Part shown: piece by piece, positions 1 to 7,164 of the stretch
Numbering within the stretch: position 1 is the first letter of the stretch
Layout: every line of letters begins with the position of its first letter
Source: Actinobacteria bacterium UBA4719
GTDB taxonomy: Bacteria; Actinomycetota; Actinomycetes; Actinomycetales; Dermatophilaceae
Assembly (NCBI GenBank): GCA_002404345.1
Contig: DHJN01000038.1
Span: 1-9,005 of the forward strand
Length of the DNA stretch: 9,005 nt
Reading direction: 5' to 3'
Position numbers and translations under genes: made by a program
The notes under the pieces: model-generated
The model's input: the letters and a program-made list of their open reading frames with translations, nothing else
The model's database searches: none
Told to the model about the DNA's origin: nothing

Positions 1-63
1 GTTATTTTAGCGTGAGCCCTTAGCCTCGCTGCGCCCATCATCCTGACAGCGCCCGTTGCTGGA

Positions 64-1104
64 TTGACCGCCCTCGTGGTGCTGATCGGAGGAACGTCCG
101 ATGTGGCCGCTGAGAACCGCTTTCCCGGCCTGACGGGTGGTTCGGTCTGCTCGACGTCCGGTCCGCTCGCAGGACTGTCAGCTGCCCAGGCACAGAACGC
201 GCGCGTCGTCGCGGCGACTGCCTCGGCCAGGGCTGGCGATCGCGCCGCCCTGATCGCAGTGATGACCGGACTAGCCGAGTCGGGGCTGCGGATCCTCGCC
301 AATCCCAATGACCCCAGTGGAAACAAGCTTCCCAATCAGGGCGTGGGCAGTGACCACGACTCCCTGGGCATCTTCCAGCAACGAGGTCCGTGGGGGACGG
401 CCGCGCAACGGATGGATCCGGTCGCGTCGACCAATCTCTTCCTGAATGCCCTGTTGCGCCAAGCAGACTGGAGCTCCATCGAGCCCTGGCGCGCGGCTCA
501 AGACGTTCAACGTTCTGCTTTCACGGGCGTGCCCATCGCGGCCAATGGCTTCTCCCCCGTCTACGGGGCCAACTACCTCGCCCAGGCCGAGAAGGCGACA
601 CGCATCATCCAGCTCATCAAGACCGACAGCGCGAAGCTCGACTGCGGCGGTGGGCCCGGCGATACGCCAACTGGACCTGTCGGCGCGAGCGGACTCCCTG
701 TCGGATACCGCATTCCCGCAAGTGCATCGGCCGCCGCCCGAGCGGCAGTGAAGTTCGCTCTTGACCAGCGCGGCAAGCCGTACGTATTTGGCGCCGCGGG
801 CCCGCGCGGCTACGACTGCTCGGGACTGACACTCAGCGCCTGGGCACACGCCGGGATCACCATCACTCGGACCACGTACACCCAGCGCGACGACGGCACG
901 TCGACCGACCAAGTCAGCCTGCGTCCAGGCGACCTGGTCCTCATCCCGGGAAGCGACGGCTCGCTCGCATCGCCAGGCCACCTCGGCATGTACATCGGCG
1001 AAGGACTCGTCATCCACGCTCCCCACACTGGTGACGTCGTGAAGGTCGTGACGTACAAGTCGTTCACCGCCAAAGGCATCTCGGCGTTGCGGCACATCGC
1101 CTGA
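64..1104 (+). CDS. Conjugation-associated bifunctional wall hydrolase: lysozyme-like domain plus NlpC/P60 (C40) peptidase
   Basis: This secreted or membrane-anchored murein hydrolase probably opens the cell wall locally for assembly of the conjugation channel. Numbered from the TTG at 64 (346 aa), residues 45-185 form a lysozyme/transglycosylase-like domain, with Glu72 in AESGLR as the likely acid and the motif DSLGIFQQR at 99-107. A Gly/Pro linker (195-215) leads to an NlpC/P60 domain (222-346) with nucleophile Cys252 in YDCSGL, His306 in GHLGMYIG and His318 as the probable third polar residue. Both active sites look intact. It heads the T4SS operon and is followed 85 nt later by the small membrane protein. 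The start is doubtful: TTG 64 leaves only about nine hydrophobic residues, while the same frame stays open and hydrophobic back to a TGA at 13-15. The true N-terminus may therefore lie upstream, behind a frameshift. Domain identity is firm; the role in conjugation is inferred from context. Confidence 0.9.
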   Translation: MTALVVLIGGTSDVAAENRFPGLTGGSVCSTSGPLAGLSAAQAQNARVVAATASARAGDRAALIAVMTGLAESGLRILANPNDPSGNKLPNQGVGSDHDSLGIFQQRGPWGTAAQRMDPVASTNLFLNALLRQADWSSIEPWRAAQDVQRSAFTGVPIAANGFSPVYGANYLAQAEKATRIIQLIKTDSAKLDCGGGPGDTPTGPVGASGLPVGYRIPASASAAARAAVKFALDQRGKPYVFGAAGPRGYDCSGLTLSAWAHAGITITRTTYTQRDDGTSTDQVSLRPGDLVLIPGSDGSLASPGHLGMYIGEGLVIHAPHTGDVVKVVTYKSFTAKGISALRHIA

Positions 1105-1177
1105 CCCGCACCCCGGTCCGATAGTGCCCCACCGCCGCCGTAGCCCAGACCGTGCGCGGGAGAGGCCCGCCCTGGCG

Positions 1178-1182
1178 AAAGG
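1178..1182 (+). promoter_or_regulatory. Shine-Dalgarno AAAGG deciding the start at 1190
   Basis: AAAGG lies 7 nt before ATG 1190. The alternative in-frame GTG at 1124 has no comparable site and would add 22 charged, Arg/Pro-rich residues before an otherwise typical start, so 1190 is preferred. Confidence 0.6.
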
Positions 1183-1189
1183 CAATCCG

Positions 1190-1474
1190 ATGACTTTCCC
1201 GTCCGTGGACATCAACCCCAACACCAACGGCCTGCCCGGCATCGTTGCCCTCGAGAAGATCGTGGGGGCGCTACTGACGTTCGGTCTGATCGCGGCTGTC
1301 GCCGGTGTCGCTATGTCAGCCATCGCCTGGGCGGTCGGCTCACACTCCGCCAACCCTCACGTAGCGGGCCGCGGCAAGTCCGGGGTCCTCGTGGCCGGCG
1401 CGGCCGCGATGCTCATCGGCGCCGCCAACACGATGATCACCTTCTTCAGCGCAGCCGGTGGAGCAGTCCGCTGA
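1190..1474 (+). CDS. Small two-helix integral membrane protein of the T4SS (DUF6112-like; VirB2/TrbC pilin candidate)
   Basis: This 94-aa protein has two hydrophobic helices, roughly residues 26-48 and 65-85, separated by a short polar loop with a basic GRGKSG patch. The N-terminus (PNTNGLPGIVALEKIVGALL) and the loop AVGSHSANP..AGRGK resemble, from memory, the DUF6112 family that accompanies SCO6880-type conjugation genes in Actinobacteria. Size and topology match VirB2/TrbC-type pilins, but no signal peptidase site is obvious, so the pilin role is inferred. Its stop codon overlaps the ATG of the next gene (TGATG at 1472-1476), which suggests translational coupling. Confidence 0.8.
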   Translation: MTFPSVDINPNTNGLPGIVALEKIVGALLTFGLIAAVAGVAMSAIAWAVGSHSANPHVAGRGKSGVLVAGAAAMLIGAANTMITFFSAAGGAVR

Positions 1475-2289
1475 TGCGACCACTTCCAATGGTGGCGACG
1501 ACACGGCCGCGACAGATCGCTGTAGCCGTAGTCGTCTTCGTCATCCTCGCGATGTTGCTCACCCTTGGTGTCGCAGCAGTCATCCGTATGTCGGGTGGCC
1601 CAGTTGCGAAGCACGCGGGCAGTTCTCAGCCGTCGCCGGTACGCGACGATGCACGCGACGTCGACCCACAGGTGACGCCAGAGCAGGCCTCCGCGGTCGC
1701 CAATGAGGTTGCTCGCCTGCGGAACAGTCAGTCGGTAGCACCACGCATCTCCAGCATTCGCAACCGCATTGCGGGCGAGGCGAGCCAGCAGCCCGACCTG
1801 TACGCAGCCGCATTCGTGAAAGAGCTCCTCACCCAGAGCTACGCGACTCCCCGCGACGACCTGCTCAGCTGGGTCCAGGCAGAGTCAGCCATGACGACCG
1901 AGCCAACGGTCATCGGATTGATCCCAGCCGAGCAGCGATCCAAGTGGGCGGCCTTCTCGGTGTCGCAGGGATCAACGCAGCCCGTTCCCACGGCCGCGGA
2001 CTGGACCTCTCTGGGACTGCGCCAGGGCCGCACCACGGTTCAGATCCAACGAGTGATCGAACCGGTTCCATGGTCAACCGCCATCGCAGCCGGCGAGATC
2101 AGCGACCCAGGCGTCACCGCGCGCGAGGTGACCGCACTTGTCACCCTGCACACCACCGAGGCGGGCATCGGCCACAAGACCGTCACCAGCGTCGCTCTCA
2201 CCCTGAACCTGGAAGGCCCGCCAGCACTGGCGAACTGGGGGTTCGTCGGGGCGGTCACCTACGACGCAGTTCCAGTCAGCCGATCATGA
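1474..2289 (+). CDS. Single-pass membrane protein of the conjugation cluster (VirB8/TcpC-like candidate)
   Basis: This 271-aa protein has a basic N-terminus (RPRQ), one membrane helix at about residues 15-38, a polar Ser/Pro-rich linker (45-70) and a soluble, presumably extracytoplasmic domain (about 75-271). The stretch DLYAAAFVKELLTQSY (108-123) followed by PRDDLLSWVQAESA is the most family-like part. Topology and position between the small membrane protein and the channel protein fit the VirB8/TcpC scaffold class, whose outer domain has an NTF2-like fold. I see no diagnostic motif, so this is an inference from position and topology. ATG 1474 overlaps the previous stop and has GGAG at 1460-1463, 10 nt upstream. 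ATG 1489 is an in-frame alternative. Its own stop overlaps the next ATG (ATGA at 2286-2289). Confidence 0.82.
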   Translation: MRPLPMVATTRPRQIAVAVVVFVILAMLLTLGVAAVIRMSGGPVAKHAGSSQPSPVRDDARDVDPQVTPEQASAVANEVARLRNSQSVAPRISSIRNRIAGEASQQPDLYAAAFVKELLTQSYATPRDDLLSWVQAESAMTTEPTVIGLIPAEQRSKWAAFSVSQGSTQPVPTAADWTSLGLRQGRTTVQIQRVIEPVPWSTAIAAGEISDPGVTAREVTALVTLHTTEAGIGHKTVTSVALTLNLEGPPALANWGFVGAVTYDAVPVSRS

Positions 2290-3752
2290 GTTGCGAGGGC
2301 GTGATGGCCCTGAACCCGATCTGCCGGGTCGGTCAAGCCGTCACCGACGGAGCGGCCGCGGTAGCCGACTCAGCCTTCTCCCACATCGCCGGATTCTTCG
2401 GCAAGGCAGCGCTCTCGACGACCACGTGGCTATGGGACCAGATCGACTCGGCCACCAGTCTCGATCTTGGATCACCGGAACTGGCAAAGGAACTCGGCGC
2501 AACAGCAGCGATAGCGGCCGTCCTGTGTATGGGTCTGTTCCTGATCCAAGTCATCACCGCGACCCTGCGCCGGGAGCCAGGCGGGCTCGGACGAGCAGTT
2601 CGGGGTCTGCTGATCAGCTTCCTCGGCTCGGCCTTCGCCTTGGCCAGCGCCAAGCTCCTTATCGCTGCCACCGATGCGCTCAGCGCCAGCGTCGTCAGCT
2701 ACACGATGGGGACCAACATCCAAGGGGTCGGCGACAAACTGGCCTTCGCGCAGCTTGCCTCGGTGGCGAACCCAGCACTGGTACTGATCTTTTCCATCGT
2801 GATCCTGTGCTCGTCCGTCCTTGTCTGGGCCGCGATGATGACGCGAAAGATGATGATCCTGATCGCCGCCGTGCTTGCCCCACTTGCTTTCTCGGGCGCC
2901 ACCGCGGACATCACCCGTAGCTGGGTGCGCCGATGGATCGAGTTCATGGCGGCGATGATCGTCTCCAAGCTGCTCCTCGTGATCATCCTCAGTGTTGGCG
3001 TATCGGTCCTCAACGGCGCCGGCCAGGCAGGTAGCGGACCCACCCAGGTCTTCACCCAGCTCGCGTCGGGTTCGCTGATCCTGCTCATGGGGGGGCTCGC
3101 CCCGTGGGTCGCGATCCGAATGTTCCACTTCGCCGGAGACACCCTGTATGCCGCGCACGCGACGGCCTCGCAGGGATCTGCAGGCGCGCAGTCGATTGTC
3201 GCTGCCCCACGCAAGGTGAGTTCTGCTCAGTGGCAGGCCCGTTCGCTGACGTCATCCGCCCGCGGGCACACGTCTTGGGGCGGCGGTCCGGCCGGGTCAG
3301 GAGGGGCCTCGCTCCCCCAACAGTCGAGCACCGCAGGCACTCCGGTTCGAGCAACGACAGGGGCATCGGTGACCTCCACTGCCCCCGCCACGGCGGGCGG
3401 CGTCAGTGGAAGCACCGCCGCGGTTGGTGCAGGCGCTGCTGGCACTGCTGGTGGAGGAGCTGCTGTTGCGGGCACAGCTGGTGCGGGCACGGCTGGTGCA
3501 AGCGGTGCCGTTGCAGGGACAGCTGCTGCGGGCAGTGCCGCTGCGGGCCCAGCCGCAGCAGCGGTTGCCGCTCCGGTCGTCGTCGGGGTCGGAACCGTCA
3601 AGGGAGCAAACGCGGCCCACGGAGCCACGCTCGGTGCAGCGCTGGGCGCCGTTCCCGAGACACCAAGCGATCCCGGCCCGGCAGGCGTGCCCAAGCCACA
3701 AAGCGAACCCAAGCAGACACGCGCGCCGAGGCCGCCGAGCCCGAACCCCTAA
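2286..3752 (+). CDS. TrbL/VirB6-like polytopic channel protein with Ala/Gly-rich C-terminal tail
   Basis: This 488-aa protein is the probable inner-membrane channel component of the T4SS. Six hydrophobic helices are visible at roughly residues 72-93, 105-128, 163-183, 188-205, 220-243 and 261-280. A pair of basic segments (TRKMM near 186-190 and RSWVRRW near 211-217) surrounds the fourth, as is common in TrbL/VirB6 proteins. After residue 300 the sequence turns polar; about 360-436 is almost entirely Ala, Gly, Thr, Ser and Val, and it ends in a Pro-rich basic tail (456-488), presumably cytoplasmic or disordered. ATG 2286 overlaps the upstream stop by 4 nt. GTG 2301 and ATG 2304 are in-frame alternatives with GAGGG at 2295-2299 only a few bases ahead, so the first six residues are uncertain. 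The frame also runs open leftward to 1944, but that part is a shadow of the previous gene. Confidence 0.85.
   Translation: MSCEGVMALNPICRVGQAVTDGAAAVADSAFSHIAGFFGKAALSTTTWLWDQIDSATSLDLGSPELAKELGATAAIAAVLCMGLFLIQVITATLRREPGGLGRAVRGLLISFLGSAFALASAKLLIAATDALSASVVSYTMGTNIQGVGDKLAFAQLASVANPALVLIFSIVILCSSVLVWAAMMTRKMMILIAAVLAPLAFSGATADITRSWVRRWIEFMAAMIVSKLLLVIILSVGVSVLNGAGQAGSGPTQVFTQLASGSLILLMGGLAPWVAIRMFHFAGDTLYAAHATASQGSAGAQSIVAAPRKVSSAQWQARSLTSSARGHTSWGGGPAGSGGASLPQQSSTAGTPVRATTGASVTSTAPATAGGVSGSTAAVGAGAAGTAGGGAAVAGTAGAGTAGASGAVAGTAAAGSAAAGPAAAAVAAPVVVGVGTVKGANAAHGATLGAALGAVPETPSDPGPAGVPKPQSEPKQTRAPRPPSPNP
3363..3593 (+). repeat. Low-complexity Ala/Gly/Thr-coding repeat within the TrbL-like gene
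   Basis: Short imperfect units of the type GCNGGCACNGCTGGTGCG recur here and encode GTAGAGTAGASGAVAGTAAA-like peptide. The tract lies in the tail after the last membrane helix. It is prone to slippage, so its length may vary between relatives. Confidence 0.7.
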
Positions 3753-3774
3753 CAACCACAACACAACTCGAACG

Positions 3775-3779
3775 AGGAG
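3775..3779 (+). promoter_or_regulatory. Shine-Dalgarno AGGAG for the GTG start at 3786
   Basis: AGGAG (within GAGGAGA) sits 6 nt before GTG 3786. This supports the rare start codon; no ATG lies nearby in frame. Confidence 0.7.
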
Positions 3780-3785
3780 ACTTCG

Positions 3786-5246
3786 GTGACGAATTACGAC
3801 CACGCTGTTGCGACGCCCACTGTCCGATTCGGCCGCCTGCAGAATCGCGGCCTCCTGCTCGGCTTCTCTGGTGCCCGGGTGTTCTGCTTCGCGCTTGCGG
3901 TTTCGGTCGCGACCCCAGCGGTCTTCGTAGGCGGCACTCTGGGCATGGCAGTCACGGGACCGTTTTGGGTGAGCCTGCTGGCCCTGGTCTTCTTGCCCTG
4001 GGGTGGCAGACCGGCAATCGAGACCCTGCCCACCGCTGCCCATTTCGGCGCGAGGCGTCTTCTCGGGCAGTTGAGCTTCCGGACCCGCCCGGCAGCTCCA
4101 CGGCCCTCGGGCACGTTGGCTCTGCCTGGAGATGCGGCTGCGCTGAGGTTCCACATCGACGACATCTCGGGCGCCGCCATGGTGCACGACCCCCACGCCG
4201 GAACCCTGACCGCCGTCGCCCTGGTGAGGCACCCGGCATACGTCCTGCTGTCCCCCGACGAACAGTCGCGACGCGTGAATGGCTGGGGACGAGTCCTGGC
4301 GGGGCTTGCGGCGCAGGGCACCTGCGCACGAGTCCAGGTTCTGGAGGTCGCCTTGCCGGACAGCGGGCGCGGCATCACTGGGTGGTGGCAAGAGCACCGT
4401 CGCGGGGAGGCTCCCGATTGGACGCTCCGCGAATACCAGGAGCTGATGCGCACCTGCGCCCCCGCCGCATCCACCCACCGCACCCTCATTGCTCTCTCGC
4501 TGGACACCCGCAAGGCCGGACGCGTCATCCGGGATGCCGGGCGCGGTGTGCGCGGCGCCGCCGCAGTTCTACGGCAAGACATGCGCGCGTTCGAAGCGGG
4601 GTTGCGCGAAGCCGAGCTGCAGCTGACGTCGTGGTTGGACGAGGGCTCCCTGGCTGAGACGTTGCGGGCCGCCTTCGACCCGGCCGGAATGCTGACCCTC
4701 GAAGGAGCATCCGTCGGGCACCGTCTTGAGACGGCCGGACCTGTTGCGGTAGAGGAGCATTGGGACCACCTTCGCCATGACAGCGCCTACTCGGCGGTCC
4801 TGTGGATCACCGAGTGGCCGAGGATCGACGTCCCGCCCTCGTTTCTGCATGGCCTCGTGTTTCAGCAAGGGGTGCGCAAGACGATCTCGATCACAGCCAC
4901 ACCGCTGACGACGGCGCAGGCCATGCGTGACATTCGCAAGGCAAAGGTCGAGTACGTGACCGACTCGACGCAGAAGGCGCGGATCGGGACCATCGCCGAC
5001 CTATCCGACGCGCAAGAGCTCAGCGACGTGATGGACCGCGAGCGCGCCCTCATCGCCGGACACGCGGACCTTCGATACACCGGTCTGATCGCGGTCACGG
5101 CGGACACGAAAGAGGGACTCGATACCGCCCTCTCGCAAATACAGAGGGCAGCCACTCAGTGTGGCTGTGAGACACGGCTGCTCTGCGGCCAGCAGGCGCG
5201 CGCCTTCACCGCCGCGGCCCTGCCCCTCGCCCGCAGGGTGGGTTGA
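3786..5246 (+). CDS. SCO6880-type T4SS protein: VirB3/PrgI-like membrane anchor fused to a VirB4 N-terminal-like domain
   Basis: This 486-aa protein starts with a soluble lead (TVRFGRLQNRGLLLGFSGAR) and two adjacent membrane helices at about 30-50 and 56-71, like VirB3/PrgI proteins. A long cytoplasmic domain follows. Its C-terminal part (about 335-486), with WITEWPR, a DRERALIAGHADLRYTGLI stretch and LLCGQQARAFTAAALPL, resembles the N-terminal domain of VirB4/TrbE-type ATPases. There is no Walker A motif; the nucleotide-binding half is the next gene, which begins two bases after this stop. The family matches SCO6880-type proteins of actinobacterial mobile elements. Probable role: the membrane-docking half of the energising complex at the channel base. 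Family assignment is from recognition of the sequence; the domain reading of the C-terminal half is my inference. Confidence 0.87.
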   Translation: MTNYDHAVATPTVRFGRLQNRGLLLGFSGARVFCFALAVSVATPAVFVGGTLGMAVTGPFWVSLLALVFLPWGGRPAIETLPTAAHFGARRLLGQLSFRTRPAAPRPSGTLALPGDAAALRFHIDDISGAAMVHDPHAGTLTAVALVRHPAYVLLSPDEQSRRVNGWGRVLAGLAAQGTCARVQVLEVALPDSGRGITGWWQEHRRGEAPDWTLREYQELMRTCAPAASTHRTLIALSLDTRKAGRVIRDAGRGVRGAAAVLRQDMRAFEAGLREAELQLTSWLDEGSLAETLRAAFDPAGMLTLEGASVGHRLETAGPVAVEEHWDHLRHDSAYSAVLWITEWPRIDVPPSFLHGLVFQQGVRKTISITATPLTTAQAMRDIRKAKVEYVTDSTQKARIGTIADLSDAQELSDVMDRERALIAGHADLRYTGLIAVTADTKEGLDTALSQIQRAATQCGCETRLLCGQQARAFTAAALPLARRVG

Positions 5247-5248
5247 TC

Positions 5249-6763
5249 ATGGAGTCAGCGGCCGCGCAGATCCGCAGCACCAGTGCGGACCTTCCGAAGG
5301 TTCACGCGGGTGAGTTCTACTGTGCGGCCAACGAAACTCGGGCTGGCCGGCGCGCCCAACGGTCCGCCGCTGCGCAACTGTCGCGACAGACTCGCGGCCG
5401 ACGACGCTCGGAAGTTCGCGCGGCCGCCGATGCAGAGCAAGCCACCAAACCAAACGGCGGCTACCTGCCGGCGGGTGGGGAGACGGGGCCAGCCGCACAG
5501 CGGTCGTACCGACGATTCCGGGTGCAACCACACCGGGCGACCTCGGAGGTGTTGGCCGGGGCTTATCCGTTTCTTGCCGAGGCTGGGCTGGGCAGTGATG
5601 GCACGTTCATCGGTCAGGACGCCTGGTCCGGCGCCGGCTTCTGCTTCGACCCGTGGGTGCTGTACCAAGGCGGCGTCATCACCAACCCCAACTGTCTGCT
5701 GGCCGGCGTCGTTGGCAAGGGCAAGTCTTTCTTGGCTAAGTCCCTGGCCACCCGGTCGATCGCTTTCGGGCGAAGGGTCTACGTCCCGGGCGATCCCAAG
5801 GGCGAGTGGACGGTCGTGGCTAAGGCCGTGGGCGGTGTCGCGATCGAGCTTGGCGCGGGCTCCGGAAACCGGCTCAACCCGCTCGACGAAGGCCCCCGGC
5901 CTCCAGATCGCCGGGATGCAGATTGGTCTGCCGTTGTTGCGAATCGACGACGCACGCTGTTGGGGGCCTTGGCCGAATCCGCTCTCGCTCGCCCGATGAC
6001 CGCGGTCGAGCACACCGCCTTGGACCTGGCGCTGCGAGATGCCGTCGACCGCGAAGCCGTCCCTACTCTGCCAATGGTCGTTGACGCGCTGTTCAAACCA
6101 CGGATCGCCGAGTCGGGTGCCACCCTCGACGAGCTCATCGTTGATGGTCGGCATCTTGGCCACGCCCTGCGCCGCCTCGTCTCCGGCGACCTGGCGGGTC
6201 TGTTCGACGGCCCGTCGACGGTGAACTTCGACCCGAACCTGCCCATGGTGTCGCTGGACCTGTCTCGCATCCAAGGCTCCGACCAGCTGATCGCCATGGT
6301 GATGACCTGCGCATCGGCCTGGATGGAAGCCGCGCTCTCCGATCCCGACGGCGGCCAGCGCTGGGTCATCTATGACGAGGCGTGGCGGCTGCTCCGCCAG
6401 CCAGCGCTGCTGGCCAGGATGCAGTCCCAGTGGAAGCTCTCCCGAGGACTTGGCATCGCCAACCTCATGATCGTGCACCGACTTTCAGATCTTGATGCCG
6501 TCGGTAGTGCGGGCTCCGAGGCGCGGGCCTTGGCGCGCGGTCTCCTGGCAGACTGCTCCACGAAGATCATCTACCAACAGGAGTCGTCGGAGGCGCCCCA
6601 CACAGCTTCGGTTCTGGGTCTGTCGGTGACCGAGCGGGTCCAGCTGCCGGATCTACAACGAGGGGAAGGGCTTTGGCGCGTTGGTCAGAGGGCCTTTGTC
6701 GTCCGCCATCTGGTCACCGACGGTGAGCTTGCGCTCTTCGACACAAACTCTCGAATGATGTAG
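5249..6763 (+). CDS. VirB4-type conjugation ATPase, C-terminal ATP-binding half
   Basis: This 504-aa P-loop ATPase probably powers T4SS assembly or substrate transfer at the inner membrane. Residues 1-95 are basic and low in hydrophobic content. The RecA-like fold follows: Walker A GVVGKGKS at 153-160 (Lys159), then VYVPGDPKGEW (178-187) and GNRLNPLDE, a helical insert (about 225-310), GLFDGPS (318-324), Walker B WVIYDEAW with Asp376-Glu377, and a sensor-like NLMIVHRLSDL (405-415) with YQQ at 442-444. This order is that of VirB4/TraC/TrbE C-terminal domains. The protein lacks the VirB4 N-terminal domain, which appears to be carried by the preceding gene. ATG 5249 is preferred (AGGGTGG at 5235-5241, 7 nt upstream). 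A TTG at 5243 is in frame but overlaps the upstream stop. This is the last T4SS gene in the window. Confidence 0.92.
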   Translation: MESAAAQIRSTSADLPKVHAGEFYCAANETRAGRRAQRSAAAQLSRQTRGRRRSEVRAAADAEQATKPNGGYLPAGGETGPAAQRSYRRFRVQPHRATSEVLAGAYPFLAEAGLGSDGTFIGQDAWSGAGFCFDPWVLYQGGVITNPNCLLAGVVGKGKSFLAKSLATRSIAFGRRVYVPGDPKGEWTVVAKAVGGVAIELGAGSGNRLNPLDEGPRPPDRRDADWSAVVANRRRTLLGALAESALARPMTAVEHTALDLALRDAVDREAVPTLPMVVDALFKPRIAESGATLDELIVDGRHLGHALRRLVSGDLAGLFDGPSTVNFDPNLPMVSLDLSRIQGSDQLIAMVMTCASAWMEAALSDPDGGQRWVIYDEAWRLLRQPALLARMQSQWKLSRGLGIANLMIVHRLSDLDAVGSAGSEARALARGLLADCSTKIIYQQESSEAPHTASVLGLSVTERVQLPDLQRGEGLWRVGQRAFVVRHLVTDGELALFDTNSRMM

Positions 6764-6769
6764 GTCTCC

Positions 6770-6859
6770 CGTGGGTTCACGAATTCTGAAGGTACGACCG
6801 CCGGGAACTCAAGGGTGGTGGGCCGGTGATGAGCCTATCTGGGGTCGTGGGTTCGCGAA
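6770..6859. repeat. 14-bp direct repeat CGTGGGTTCRCGAA, two copies 76 bp apart
   Basis: Copies lie at 6770-6783 (A at the variable base) and 6846-6859 (G), 13 of 14 identical. The first begins 7 bases after the VirB4 stop codon. The second forms the left part of a perfect palindrome. Candidate roles are operator sites or an old recombination or insertion footprint; nothing in the sequence decides between them. Confidence 0.55.
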
Positions 6860-6863
6860 CCCA
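6848..6863. repeat. Perfect 16-bp palindrome TGGGTTCGCGAACCCA
   Basis: The site is self-complementary over all 16 bases. It could form a 6-bp stem with a CGCG loop or bind a dimeric regulator. No U-tract follows, so a standard intrinsic terminator is unlikely, though U-less hairpins have been proposed as terminators in Actinobacteria. Confidence 0.6.
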
Positions 6864-6932
6864 ATGGCCTGCCCTGCCCCGCCCTGTCCTGTCCTGGCGA
6901 ACCCCGCGACGTCCGGACTTAGGTTGAGGGGC

Positions 6933-7127
6933 GTCCAGGTCTTCGAGCAGATGCATCGTGTCTGCTTCAACTACGAATTCACGCGGCCTAGCAGCGGACC
7001 CAGACGAAGTCATTCCAGCGAGCGGATGACCATCAGGCGCGCCCAACGAGGTCGCTGGTGTCGACCGGGGCCAGGCGAGGTGGCCCGGGTCGACGCACTC
7101 GATGCAAATGAAGGTGTGCCTCGGCAG
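6933..7127 (-). other. Coding-like minus-strand segment with a C-x2-C motif, unidentified
   Basis: Read on the minus strand this gives a stretch beginning LPRHTFICIECVDPGHLAWP and running to about LLEDLD. The first 25 or so codons are strongly G/C at third positions, as in a real gene here, and contain one CIEC pair that could ligate a metal. Codon bias fades further on. There is no good start codon (CTG where an ATG might be) and no convincing end, so it may be a decayed gene or chance. I do not recognise a family. Confidence 0.3.
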
Positions 7128-7164
7128 CCCAGTCTGAAAAGACGCAGGTCTCCCTGGTCGGGCC

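Larger units (their letters stand above)
6764..7164 (+). other. Stretch without a convincing gene after the T4SS operon
   Basis: The open frames here on both strands are Arg/Pro/Ser-rich and mostly look like GC-rich shadows. The stretch contains a repeated 14-bp motif and a palindrome in its first 100 bases, and one short coding-like minus-strand segment (6933-7127), listed separately. I see no T-tract terminator after the VirB4 stop and no promoter I would defend. Confidence 0.5.

Noticed and set aside
1156..1170. GCGGG/CCCGC hairpin between the wall hydrolase and the small membrane protein
   Set aside because: It is only 5 bp of GC stem with no T-tract, which is expected by chance in such GC-rich DNA, and the genes appear to be one operon.
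271..1353. Long minus-strand open frame opposite the wall hydrolase (360 aa)
   Set aside because: It lies antisense to a clear lysozyme-like/NlpC-P60 gene, has an Arg/Ala/Gly-biased composition and shows no motifs; it is a GC-rich shadow.
1944..2285. In-frame upstream extension of the TrbL-like gene
   Set aside because: The translation is His/Arg-rich and antithetical to the membrane protein that follows. This DNA codes for the VirB8-like candidate in another frame, and ATG 2286 has a typical overlap start.
3297..4478. Minus-strand open frame of 393 residues
   Set aside because: It is antisense across the Ala/Gly repeat and the SCO6880-type gene, with no recognisable domain.
3104..4657. Plus-strand open frame of 517 residues spanning the TrbL tail and the SCO6880-type gene
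   Set aside because: It is an Arg/Gly/Pro/Ser/Cys-rich reading of two convincing genes in another frame, created by high GC content.
5255..6478. Minus-strand open frame of 407 residues opposite the VirB4-type ATPase
   Set aside because: It is a shadow of a gene with intact Walker A and B motifs on the plus strand.
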